From positions 1 to 23,995 of the forward strand of contig MU623634.1 in NCBI GenBank assembly GCA_025201765.1: a stretch of DNA of 23,995 nucleotides, given 5' to 3'. Within the stretch, counting starts at the first letter, position 1; each line of letters opens with the position of its first letter. Made by a program: the position numbers and the translations under genes. Shown in pieces: positions 1 through 8,756 of the stretch. The stretch is from Daldinia sp. FL1419 (Eukaryota; Ascomycota; Sordariomycetes; Xylariales; Hypoxylaceae). The notes beneath the pieces were generated by a model that was not told where the DNA came from, ran no database searches, and was given only the letters and a program-made list of their open reading frames with translations.

Positions 1-1130
1 TTTTAAATAAAATCCTATATAAGACTTAATATGGAGATATATTAAATTTAACATATATAGTTATTTTAGGTTTAGATAAATATTATTTAAAAAATTAAAA
101 AGTTAATATATTCCAAAAAAAAATTATAATTTATAAGATATTAGGTTATATAAATAATAACATATATATTTATAAGGTATTTTTAATAAATAAAAATAAA
201 GTAATTAATATTAATAATATAATATTTAAAGAAAAATATTTATATATATTAATAAATAAATTTATAATTTTAAGAAAATATATAAGATTTAAATTAATGT
301 TACTATTACTACCATATATATGTACAAGAAGCAACAATATTATTTGGGAATTACTTAAGAATTAATTTACATTAAAATCAATTTTAAATTAAATAAACCT
401 TAATTTACTACTTATATTTAAAAAACTTAATAATATATTATAAAATAACTAATTAAAAAATCCTATACCTTTAAAAAAATTAAATATATAATTAGGTATA
501 TTTATATAAGAGTAATTTCTTAGATTATATATGGGTAATCCTTTATAAGAATCTCTTAGATATAAATTTAAATAAATAATATTACAATTATTATTGTATA
601 AATACCAATTTAAAATAAATTTAATTTTTATATATATTATATATTTAATTAATATTATAATTATTATTATAAAATTTGAATTTAAATTATATTAAAAGGT
701 TAAATATGATTTTAGGTGGTTTAAATGGCGTAAGGTTATAGGTATTAAATATTAATTATTAGTAGATAATTGTATATAAAAATTTTACAATTTACTAATA
801 AAATGAAAATTATTTTTAAATAAATAGGTTTATAAAATAAAAAGGGGTTCTAATAAGGAGATTATTTAGTATAAAATTAGATGGGTTATATAAAGTTTTA
901 AATAAGTTAAAGGGTTAAATTATATTGATACCTTTATTTTAATTATTAAATTTATAAGTTATAAGGTAATCTTCATTATAATAATTATCCTAAATTTAAA
1001 AATTAAATAAATAAATATAAATAATAATATACTAATTAGAACCTTTTATAAAATTATTTTATAATTATTTTAAATTATTATTCTTTTTAATATCTTTTTT
1101 TTAATAAAAGATTTAAATTTATTAAAGTTT
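1..1130 (+). pseudogene. RIP-decayed Ty1/copia pol remnant (integrase end to reverse transcriptase)
   Basis: There is no intact ORF, but one frame (codons starting at positions divisible by three) reads as copia polyprotein with stops where RIP would place them. At 144-236 it gives a Gly-Tyr start followed by NNIYIYKVF and NKNKVI, as at the integrase/RT linker. At 726-770 it reads WRKVIGIKY*LLVDN, at 819-842 NK*VYKIK, and at 870-914 YKIRWVI*SFK*VKG, followed by LNYIDTF. These match the start of the copia RT domain (the KWV-K, ARWV-RGF-Q and DY-DTFAPV blocks). Each stop is one or two C-to-T/G-to-A steps from Gln, Arg or Trp. The same frame holds at both ends; the stretch from about 240 to 717 was not followed codon by codon. 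The left end is cut by the window, and the right end fades where the LINE-like copies begin. The element is certainly dead. Family assignment is from motif order only. Confidence 0.72.
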
Positions 1131-1184
1131 AAATTAAATATAAAATTGCAGTAATTTATTATAGAAATATTAAAGAAAATATTT

Positions 1185-1831
1185 TTATAATATATTAAAA
1201 GATATTTAAATTGGTTAAATCATTTTTATTAAATAATAAGTTTTAATAAAAATAACGTGCTGCACAAGTCAACCGATCAGCTGAAATATAACCGAAAATC
1301 AAAGAAATTTAAAAATCATAACTTTACGAATTCTTAATCTTATTTTTTCAAATTTTAATATGTTTTATATTATATAAATCTAATATCATAAAAAAATTGA
1401 AAAAACTCTCTCGGGGGTATAGAAGAAGTTGGTTAAAATATCAACTGTTTTAGACCCATTTTCCGTTTTTTATTTTTAATAAATTGAAAAAAATCGTACA
1501 AAATTTAGAAAAAATACTGTAATTATTATTTTTAAAAGGGATATTTAAATCTTCAAACCGATTTTTGATACGATTTTTTTTGAATAGAATGCACGTTTAT
1601 GCACATATGTATTTTGTATGTATTTTTGCTGATCGGTTGACTTGTTTGATTGGTTGACTTGTGGGGTACGTTATAAGAAATAATTAAAGTTATAATAATA
1701 GAGTTAAATTGGATAAATAATAGGAAGGTTTTTTTAAAATATAATTTTTATTTGGAATAAATATTAAAAGATAAATTAAATACCTATAATAAATAATAAT
1801 GGTAAAACAATATAATAATAATAAATAAATA
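1185..1831 (+). mobile_element. LINE-like repeat family A, copy 1 (3' fragment, split by a MITE)
   Basis: Two pieces (about 1185-1254 and 1672-1831) align end to end with the 3' part of the family A copy at 14424-15343. Shared landmarks are ATAATATATTAAA, then TTTTTATTAAA-AATAA, then after the gap TTATAATAATA, TTTTTATTTGGAATAAATA and TTAAATACCT, ending in an AATAATAATAAATAAATAAA tail. The 417-bp insert between the pieces is absent from every other copy, so the split is an insertion and not divergence. The 5' edge is approximate because the sequence is nearly pure A/T. The copy is heavily mutated and non-coding. Confidence 0.65.
1255..1671. mobile_element. 417-bp Tc1/mariner-like MITE with TA target duplication
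   Basis: The ends are inverted: the left begins ACGTGCTGCACAAGTCAACC and the right end, read on the - strand, begins ACGTACCCCACAAGTCAACC. TA flanks both sides (1253-1254 and 1672-1673). The left arm continues with GATCAGC. The right arm contains CAAGTCAACC twice, so the inner GATCAGC match lies one repeat further in. Other copies of the host repeat have an uninterrupted AATATAAAA at this place, which gives an independent empty site and confirms the borders. There is no ORF, so it is non-autonomous. It keeps CpG and CpA sites and normal G and C on both strands, unlike its host repeat, which suggests later insertion. TA targeting suggests a Tc1/mariner superfamily transposase; that assignment is inferred. 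Confidence 0.8.
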
Positions 1832-2011
1832 AATTAAAATTAATTTTATTAAATAATAAATTTTTTAAAAATATATAAAAAAAAATTTATAATAATGGAA
1901 TTAAATTTAATAAATAGCAAATATGTTTTTTCTGGACTATAGTTCTTATTTCAAATAAATATTAAAAAATAGATCAGATATTTGTATTATAATTTAGGTA
2001 AAGTAATATAA

Positions 2012-2086
<75 letters not shown>

Positions 2087-2088
2087 AT
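1832..2088 (+). mobile_element. LINE-like repeat family A, copy 2 (3' fragment)
   Basis: This 5'-truncated copy lies directly behind copy 1 in the same orientation. It includes the diagnostic run CTGGACTATAGTTC, then AAATAAATATTAAAAAATAGATCAGATA, then TAATTTAGGTAAAGTAATA, ending in a long (AAAT)n tail. All these motifs recur in copies 5 and 6 on this strand and inverted in copies 3, 4, 7 and 8. Confidence 0.7.
2009..2088. repeat. (AAAT)n microsatellite, about 80 bp
   Basis: About 20 perfect tetranucleotide units. They are the 3' tail of family A copy 2, probably lengthened by slippage, and they also form the junction with the inverted copy 3. Confidence 0.95.
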
Positions 2089-2695
2089 TTTATTTATTAT
2101 TACCCTAATTTACCTAAAATATATTACAAGTATCCGGTCCATCTTTTGGTATTTGTTCCAAGTAGGAACCATATTTCAGAGAAAATTTATTTATTACTTA
2201 TTTAATTAAATTATATTATTATAATTTTGATTTTATTTTATATTTTTATTAAAATTTATTTTTTAATAAAAATAATTAAATTTTAATATGGAAAAACATT
2301 TTATATATTATAATATTTAAATTTTATAAAATAATATGGTAATAATTTAAATATAGGGTAATAATAAGATCTAAAATAACTTTATTATTTTTTTAATAAA
2401 TAATAAAAATGTTATTATATTATAAAAAAATTATTTTAGAAGAGGGTTGAAATATATATAATTTATATAAGGTATAAATATATATGAATAATTTTATATT
2501 TTTATAAAAAGCCATCATTTATTTTTATTTTTATAATTTTCTTTTTAATATTATAATATTATATTTTATTTATTCTTTAAAATGGTTTAAAATGGTACTA
2601 CTAATTTATGGCCTTTCCCAACTAACCTCAATCCTCTTTATATACTTTGTTTGCGCTCTGCGATACTGCAGTATGATACCACCATGCCCGTTGCG
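2086..2695 (-). mobile_element. LINE-like repeat family A, copy 3 (about 600 bp)
   Basis: On the + strand it reads backwards: the tail (TTTATTTATTATTACCC) is at the left and the 5' end is at 2695. The 5' part is the least mutated in the family and keeps TTTGCGCTCTGCGATACTGCAGTATG, including the 12-bp palindrome ATACTGCAGTAT at 2663-2674. The right edge is followed by another (AAAT)5 and AAATTT, the same sequence that precedes the left edge. This fits insertion of copy 3 into the tail of copy 2 with target-site duplication. No coding capacity was seen. Confidence 0.75.
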
Positions 2696-3132
2696 AAATA
2701 AATAAATAAATAAATTTAAAAATGCCTCTGTTATGGTATTTATTAGGTTATAGATTTTATGGATTAGGTTTATTTAGGAAGGTATATTAAATTAATAAAT
2801 CTTAATTAATTTAGAAGTTTTTTTTTATTATAATTTCTTATAAAAGCCTTATTATTCTTTTAAAATTTTAAAATTAATAAAAATAATTTGAATTTTATAA
2901 TAATTATTTTTTTGAATTTATTATATAATAATTAATATATAAAATAAACATATTAAATAAACCCAAATTTTCTCTACCCATATCAATAATCTTCCAATAT
3001 AAAACTTAAAGAAAACTTCAGGTATAATATAATTTAATAAAATAAATAAACTATTTCTAAACATAACCTACTACCTATGCTATATCACATACCAACATTT
3101 TCCCCAACCAATTAATTTCCACAATAATATTC
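2696..3132 (+). promoter_or_regulatory. AT-rich upstream region and likely promoter of the dioxygenase gene
   Basis: This is the sequence between the repeat block and the 3133 start codon. It contains the duplicated (AAAT)5 (2696-2717), a short stretch (2722-2769) reading LLWYLLGYRFYGLG that may be a scrap of a copia C-terminus (weak), and then mostly A/T. A TATAAAA lies at 2998-3004, about 130 bp before the ATG, in a C-rich context. From 3001 to 3132 the + strand has 27 C and only 4 G by eye. The promoter call is by position only. Confidence 0.4.
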
Positions 3133-4116
3133 ATGATGTCTTCCAATATTACCGGCGGTCTCACCCCGGATCAACTTGCCACCTTCCAACGGGATGGTTA
3201 CCTCATCATCCCGGACGCAATCCCACCTACGACAGTACGAGCCCTTCTCGCCGAAACACACAAACTCCTTGAGGATTTCCCTTTATCAGAACACCCCCTA
3301 ACGCGTTTTAGCACCGGCGAGAAATCCGCGCATGTCGGCAACGAGTACTTTCTAACGTCCGGTGACAAGGTGCGCTTCTTCTTCGAGGAGGACGCTTTTG
3401 ATAGCGAGGGAAACTTGACTAAGCCCAAAACTCGGGCTATCAACAAAATTGGGCATGGATTACATACTCTAAGCCCGCCGTTTGCAGCGCTCCTAGATCC
3501 GGTGCTGAACCCGGATTTACTCGGCGCGGGAACGAGTGGAGGGAGTGTGACTGCGGGCCGTAAGGAGAGCCATCCAGCGGCAGTTGCCCGTGCCCTCGGG
3601 TTCAAGGACCCAAGGTGTCTCCAGAGCATGGTTATCTGCAAGCAGCCGGAGATCGGGGGCGCGGTACCCCCACACCAGGACAGCACGTTCTTATATACGG
3701 ACCCGCCGAGCGCTGTGGGTTTCTGGTATGCGCTCGAGGACGCAACGGTCGAGAATGGGTGTTTAAGTTTTCTACAAGGCAGTCATCGATGGGCGCCTGT
3801 GAAACAGCGGTTCGTGCGCGCTCAGGGAGGGGGTACTATATTTGAGAATAATTCGAGGGCGAAGTTCCCAGCCGGGGAGGAGTATGAGGAGAAAGGCGTG
3901 CGGGACGCAGATGGCCGGTATAAGATGGGTGAGGTGAAAGCCGGCTCGTTAGTACTTATACATGGAAACCTGCTGCATAAGAGTGAGAAAAACCTGAGTC
4001 AGAAGGGGCGTATTATTTATACATTCCATGTTATTGAGGGCGAGGGAGCCAAGTACGATGAACGGAACTGGCTCCAACCACCCGCAGATGGATTCACGCG
4101 GTTATATAGGGACTAA
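3133..4116 (+). CDS. Phytanoyl-CoA dioxygenase (PhyH) family protein, PHYHD1-like
   Basis: Predicted Fe(II)/2-oxoglutarate-dependent oxygenase of 327 residues with no intron. The metal triad is visible: H181 and D183 in PPHQDSTFLYT, and H282 in LIHGNLLHKSEKN. R293, eleven residues later, is placed to bind 2-oxoglutarate. The block LEDATVENGCLSFLQGSHRW (201-220) and the C-terminal YTFH plus NWLQP are hallmarks of the PHYHD1 branch. The N-terminal DGYLIIPDAI (21-30) is the usual PhyH start. A Gly/Ser/Thr-rich insertion at about 130-145 appears longer than in animal PHYHD1. ATG occurs twice in a row (3133 and 3136), so either could start translation. No targeting signal or membrane segment is seen, suggesting a soluble protein. 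The substrate is unknown; animal PHYHD1 does not act on phytanoyl-CoA, so that activity should not be assumed. It converges on the Hrp1-like gene and is not part of a recognisable cluster. Base composition is normal, with no RIP damage. Confidence 0.93.
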   Translation: MMSSNITGGLTPDQLATFQRDGYLIIPDAIPPTTVRALLAETHKLLEDFPLSEHPLTRFSTGEKSAHVGNEYFLTSGDKVRFFFEEDAFDSEGNLTKPKTRAINKIGHGLHTLSPPFAALLDPVLNPDLLGAGTSGGSVTAGRKESHPAAVARALGFKDPRCLQSMVICKQPEIGGAVPPHQDSTFLYTDPPSAVGFWYALEDATVENGCLSFLQGSHRWAPVKQRFVRAQGGGTIFENNSRAKFPAGEEYEEKGVRDADGRYKMGEVKAGSLVLIHGNLLHKSEKNLSQKGRIIYTFHVIEGEGAKYDERNWLQPPADGFTRLYRD

Positions 4117-5072
4117 GTCGGCTAAAGAGGATTTATCTCGAGTAGCTTATATGATGTCAGGGCCCTAGGTTAGTTCTAGTGTGCATTAGTTTTATATCAT
4201 GTTAAATTAGCAGGCCTATCATTTTTAATTCTCGCTGTCTATTCTTGAGGTAACTTTAAAATCCTTATGCAGATACTAATCAATGGGTAGGCTGTTACAA
4301 AACCCTAAACCTCGTAGACTGTAGAAGTAGATGGAGCCACATAGATTCTACTTATACCCGCTAAGTTGGGTCAGTATTATCCCCTTAAGGCTGAAGAAAT
4401 TTGTCACCTACGTCGGGCCTCCTTATATCTGTAGTTGTAACGGGTTTTCACGACTGGGAATTATATCTCACAAATCACATTTATGTAGAAGAGCAATGCA
4501 AGTTACATGTCATAGACGTCGCATTTTCTATTGATTGGGGGTTAAGAAGCCCCTTTACATACAGTTGGGATATCCGCCCACACCGAATTGGACGGAGCAA
4601 ATAACAAGTCGCAAAAGCTAATAAGCCAAGGCGAGGGGAGGGATCCCTATGTAGTTGCATCGTGTCGTTGCTCGACTACCGAACAGGAACCTCTTATTTC
4701 TCTATCTGCAAAAGCCCCCCTCCCCAAAGATGGCCAACATTATATCCTCGAATAGTTGCCATCGAATTGTGAGACCGTAATAAAATGAGTTATGTAATGA
4801 GTACAAGGCAAAATGACCGACCCAGGTATGTGAAAAGTCATTTGTAATTATTCTGCAAGCAATGAACAAAGAAGGCTGCTTGCAAGAATGTGTGGCGGCA
4901 ACTATTCATCGTTTCCAATGTGGGGAATTCCTATTTTTTTTTTTTTTTTTTTTTCGTCAGATTTCATCCACTCGTGAGCTCGTGAAAACTTGTGCCGGAA
5001 TTTTCCTGGTTCCTTAGTAGCACCATGACGAATAAGTAGGTCGCAGAGCACCCTAACCCTTTTCTAGCGGTA
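4117..5072. other. Convergent intergenic region (3' flanks of both genes)
   Basis: This 956-bp stretch of moderate composition lies between two genes pointing at each other. It should hold both 3' UTRs and terminators. Short overlapping ORFs around 4331-4604 (about 67 codons in two frames) show no domain or codon pattern and were not called. No repeat shared with the AT-rich blocks was seen. Confidence 0.7.
4934..4954. repeat. T21 homopolymer (A21 on the Hrp1-like transcript strand)
   Basis: An uninterrupted run of 21 T on the + strand, about 120 bp beyond the stop codon of the Hrp1-like gene. If transcribed it would be a genome-encoded A-tract in or just after that 3' UTR. The length may vary between isolates or be a sequencing estimate. 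Confidence 0.9.
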
Positions 5073-8000
5073 CTAACGACCGTAGGGATGGAAACCCCGG
5101 CTGCCGCCTCGTCCGCCACCGCGGTAGTTTGCGCCTGGCTTTCCAGCATTCTTGGGACCCTTAGGGGCATCGGCTGGAGGGGCATGATTAGGATCGACTG
5201 GAGTCGGACTCTGTTGATGAGCGCCACCCCTGCTTCGATGGAAGCCTCCACGGCCTCCCTGGTTGAAGTTGGGCTGAGGCACATCGTCGTACATACCCTC
5301 CCATGAAGTCGGGTCAGCGCCACCCATATTATTAGCGTAACCTTGGTTATATCCTCCTCGGCCTCCACGTCGACCCCCGCCACCGCGCGGAGCAAATATT
5401 TGCTGCTGGTTATTGAAATCGTTGAATGCTTGTTGGCTTCCGTCACTTTGACCTTGGCCTTGACCCTGGCCAGCACCTCCGTTGCCCATGATTTGGTTTT
5501 GCATCTGTTGCATGAGGGCTGGGTTCATATTGGCCAACTGTGCCATTGGATTATTTGGGGAATTCGGACCGCCGCCTTGGGCCATCTGCTGTTGCAATTG
5601 CTGCAATTGCTGCATCTGCATCATTTGCACCATGGCGGGGTTTACCGCTCCCATACCCATGCCTCGGTTCATGACCATCTGTTGCTGCATCAGGATATAT
5701 TGCTGCATTCGCTGCATATATTGGGCCATGACTTGGGGAGTCATGCCTCCTTGGCCCATCTGATTTCCCATTTGGCTTGGGGGGCTACCTTGATCATCTA
5801 TACCGCCCTTCCTGAACTTATTACGCCTCGATGCCTCTTCCTCTTCGCGCATATTGCCTCGCGGCTGCGCTTTCTTGACCTCAATGGGCTTGCCGTGAAT
5901 TTCTAGGTGGGTACTTAGGCAGGCTTCCACACCGGCTTCACTCTCAAACGTGACGAATCCAAAGCCCCTCGGGCGGCCGGTATCTTTGTCCATCATAAGG
6001 GTAGCGTCAACAACTCGGCCAAACTGGGCAAAATAATCCTTGAATTCCGGCTCTGTGGTCTCCTGGCTCACACCACCAACAAAAATCTTACTAGTCTTTT
6101 CTTGCTCATCTCGAGGTATAGCTCGCTTCGGGTCGATCTAGACGTAAATTAGTATTTATGTCTTAACTCCCTCCTTTTCCACTAGGAATAATCTTCGTGA
6201 AAAATTTAAAGGGACTTACGATCTTTCCATCTAAGAAGTGCTCTTTGACCATAACAATGTTCACTGTCTTAGGGTCTTTGAATGTAAGGAACCCAAATCC
6301 TCGTGACCGGCCCGTGGCACCATCTCTCATCACTGTGCATTCGGTCACCTCACCAAACTGGGAGAAGTATTCTCGCAGCGACTCTGACAATTAAATATTA
6401 GCATCTGTAGGCAGGATACAACTATATAGGGGCAGGACACTTACGGTCAGTTGTTTCCCAGTTGAGACCACCGATAAACATCTTCCTACGAGAACAGAAT
6501 AGTTAGCATCGAACATATTAGGAAGTACCTAAATCACGAAGTATAAATATACAGTTGCCAAATGCCATAATCAAGTGCAGTACGCGTAAGCTACAAGCTT
6601 CAAGTGAACTTGATTGCCGCTTGGCAAATATACATGGGTTCTGTGCCTCTCGCCATTAACTTGGATGGCCGTGGTTTTGACACTCGACGCCGTCTGTTCT
6701 TTTGTTTGAACGCTTGCTTAGATTTTCGGATGGACGCATTTGTGTCTAAAGACTGGCCACTAGTTTTGGATCTTTTCTTATCAGAATTAAGTGGTATATG
6801 ATCCCGCTCTTTGACTTTGGATGCGTCCATAATTGCTGATTTGATGTACGAAAAGTATGAGAAGCCTGTAAAATCTCGAGGAAATTCAGGTGTAGTAAGG
6901 ATGCATGGGCCAGTGTTGCAAATGTCTGACAATTTCTGATAATCTGATACTCTGAGAAGCAAAGTCCTAGATAGCAGCACTGCTCGACAGAAGTAGAATA
7001 ATGCAGGTGATGTTTGATGAAATGTCGAATAATTTTGTTCTCGTCTCTTTGCTATCGTCAAGCTAGGACATAACTTCGAGCGCTATTCGCTGCCAATTTT
7101 CTTGTTACAGCCTTCCAGAGCAATAGTCCCTTTTTTTGAGCTTTATGAGCCTATTCTTGATGAGTGGCTACGGAAGGCAGTAAGTGTTTTCTTGTACTGA
7201 CTATGGTCGAACTTCTTATCGCTGGCTTCTCTCTCTTGTTTTTTTTATAAAAAAAACAAAGTAGAGTGATTCCTCCTTAGTCTTCACCCACACTACTTCT
7301 TCCCTGCGATGTATCTCTTGAGCTCCGGGAGACTGGTGATTTCCCTCGGGCTATGTATCTGAATATTGACTTGGCAAGTCCATTACCAGAATTCCCCTTC
7401 GGAGACACCTAGCGAGACAAAAACCAGCTCTCTTGCCCACCAATGTCCCTCCCGGCTTAGAAAAAACCTAGGATACTCAAGCGCATACCCTTTAGGTCGT
7501 TAAATGTCTAGTAGGGAATCATTCCCGAGTCAAACATATTGAGCATCAGAGCAAGTCCCAAATATTACTCTGACACGGCATTCAGGTATGGGCAAAACGT
7601 AATAAGGCTCATCTAGAGCCGTACAACTAATAGAAACAAATGAATCTAAAACAAATCTACTTACCCGTCCTCCTTAGCACTAGCACCTCTAGTAGCAGGG
7701 TATGTAGAAGTCGAGTCATCTTGTTGAGGTTGCGCAATAGCGACGGCACCACTCGGGCCATTGCCTAAGTTGAAATCCACATCGTCGTCATCCTCATAGT
7801 TCTCGTCTTGATATTCTTCGCCATAGCCGTTCTCCTCAGTTGTATAAGCCATTTCGCTATGCGTCTGATCGATTTCGTGATGGCTAGGCGTCTCTACGGA
7901 TTGTTGGGGATTCGAAGGAGCAGATGCTAGAGCTGGAGCAGTAGGAATTTGTACTGCTGAGGCTACTGCTGCCACCGGTGGCGGTACAGCGGCAGCATCG

Positions 8001-8156
8001 TTGTCATCATATCTACCAAGAGTTAGTAAGTTTGAAACACGTACACACGAATACAAATTGACAGTAGAAAAGTACCAGACATCATAGTATGAGAGCGCGG
8101 GTTAAAACATACAAATCAGCGAAGAGGTCATCTTCAAAGTTTTCGGTCTCGGCCAT
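5073..8156 (-). CDS. hrp1: Hrp1/Nab4-type hnRNP with two RRMs, five exons
   Basis: Exons on the - strand: 8156-8113, 8012-7665, 6485-6445, 6383-6220 and 6137-5073, giving 1662 nt and 553 residues. All junctions are GT-AG and keep phase. The N-terminus is acidic (MAETENFEDD; aspartate run near 90-94). RRM1 (about 132-205) has RNP2 MFIGGLNW and RNP1 RGFGFLTF. The linker DPKRAIPRDEQEKTSK leads to RRM2 (about 216-290) with RNP2 IFVGGV and RNP1 RGFGFVTF. Residues 320-450 are rich in Met, Gln and Gly (prion-like), followed by RGG-type repeats. The C-terminus ends FHPYGR, like the Kap104-dependent PY-NLS of yeast Hrp1. Yeast Hrp1 is cleavage factor IB: it binds the UA-rich polyadenylation efficiency element and shuttles between nucleus and cytoplasm. 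The tight RRM linker, the RRM1 tryptophan (W140) and the PY end support an Hrp1-type protein over Musashi or DAZAP1 relatives. The start is the first ATG, in a good context (CCACCATGG). Confidence 0.9.
6138..6219 (-). other. Intron 4 of the Hrp1-like gene (82 nt)
   Basis: Donor GTAAGT at 6219-6214; acceptor TAG ending at 6138; branch-like TACTAAT. It lies between codons, joining DGKI to IDPKRAIPRDEQ, the conserved RRM1-RRM2 linker. Confidence 0.9.
6384..6444 (-). other. Intron 3 of the Hrp1-like gene (61 nt)
   Basis: Donor GTAAGT at 6444-6439; acceptor CAG ending at 6384; branch-like GCTAAT. It splits the Gln codon (C/AG) in WETTDQSLREYF within RRM1. Confidence 0.9.
6486..7664 (-). other. 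Intron 2 of the Hrp1-like gene, unusually long (1179 nt)
   Basis: Donor GTAAGT at 7664-7659. The acceptor TAG ends at 6486 with branch-like TGCTAAC about 20 nt upstream. Splicing restores KEDGKMFIGGLNW at the start of RRM1, so both ends are well supported. Most filamentous-ascomycete introns are 50-120 nt. The intron has normal base composition and no RIP. A 153-codon open frame on the same strand (7061-6600), basic and low in complexity, has no recognisable domain and is treated as chance. Confidence 0.85.
7236..7259. repeat. Perfect 24-bp palindrome inside intron 2
   Basis: The order is TTG, eight T, AT, eight A, CAA, which is self-complementary over its full length. In the pre-mRNA it could form an A/U stem. 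It lies about 405 nt downstream of the donor. There is no known function, and long A/T runs make chance plausible. Confidence 0.75.
8013..8112 (-). other. Intron 1 of the Hrp1-like gene (100 nt)
   Basis: Donor GTATGT at 8112-8107; acceptor TAG ending at 8013, preceded by branch-like TTACTAACT. Removing it joins Leu-15 to Tyr-16 in frame across a split Leu codon (TT/A). Confidence 0.88.
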
Positions 8157-8540
8157 GGTGGAAGATGTTGTTGACTCGAGTAACTAGACGCGATCGCAAA
8201 AACTCAAGTCGCGAGGCGGTAATCGACTTGGATTCGACCTAAAAAAAAAGATTGAACCAGAAGATTAGGATTTATAGATCTAGCTCAATCGATCGGCCAT
8301 GAAGTCCCTTTTATTGAAATAAATATGAAAGAAGCTATGCGATTTGGTTACGAAAAGAGTTAAGAAAAAAAAGGAGATGTCAAGGAAGGTCAAATCGTGA
8401 GGAGGTGTTAAGGATGGTTAGAGGTGTCAACGGGAAAGAATTGCAGCCTCTCCTAATCAGAAATGGTTGTATGGGTGTACGCTGCGAAGAAAGTCCTTGG
8501 ACCAATGGGACATGCAAAGGAGGCAGCAGGCAAATGCCAA
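8157..8540 (-). promoter_or_regulatory. Upstream region of the Hrp1-like gene
   Basis: Normal-composition DNA between the start codon and the AT-rich block. On the gene strand it carries CT-rich runs (about 8380-8430 and 8350-8370) typical of fungal transcription starts. A CCAAT pentamer is on the + strand near 8502. A strong acceptor-like run (nine T then AG, at about 8239-8249) preceded by CCTAATC could end a 5'-UTR intron, but no convincing donor was found. The region is assigned by position. Confidence 0.5.
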
Positions 8541-8756
8541 TTTTAGTTTAGTTTAATATTGGACCTGTATGCCTTAAGATTTTTTAAGGTTTTTTATTAT
8601 AATAAAAATATATAAATAATGGAAAAATGTATTTTATTTAATATAATAACCTTATATATTAACCTTATGATTTTAATTTATAAATAACATTATATATATA
8701 TATTAGTTTTTTTGTATTGGTTGTTTTGCAATTAGTTTGATTTTTGAGATTAATTA
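8541..8756. other. AT-rich transition, no gene seen
   Basis: Composition changes abruptly near 8540 from ordinary to very AT-rich. Nothing coding was found. The last nine bases (8748-8756, GATTAATTA) recur at 9362-9370 on the far side of the next repeat copy. Confidence 0.6.

Noticed and set aside
5040..5072. GGGTTAGGG near the Hrp1-like stop codon as an interstitial telomere repeat
   Set aside because: Only about one and a half units are present, which chance explains.
5343..5906. 187-codon + strand ORF overlapping the Hrp1-like gene
   Set aside because: It is a shadow of the Gln/Met/Gly-rich coding sequence on the other strand. His/Leu-rich translation is typical of antisense to such regions.
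6600..7061. 153-codon ORF on the - strand inside intron 2
   Set aside because: No domain, odd basic composition, and it lies between splice sites that restore a conserved RRM perfectly. It starts and ends without any support.
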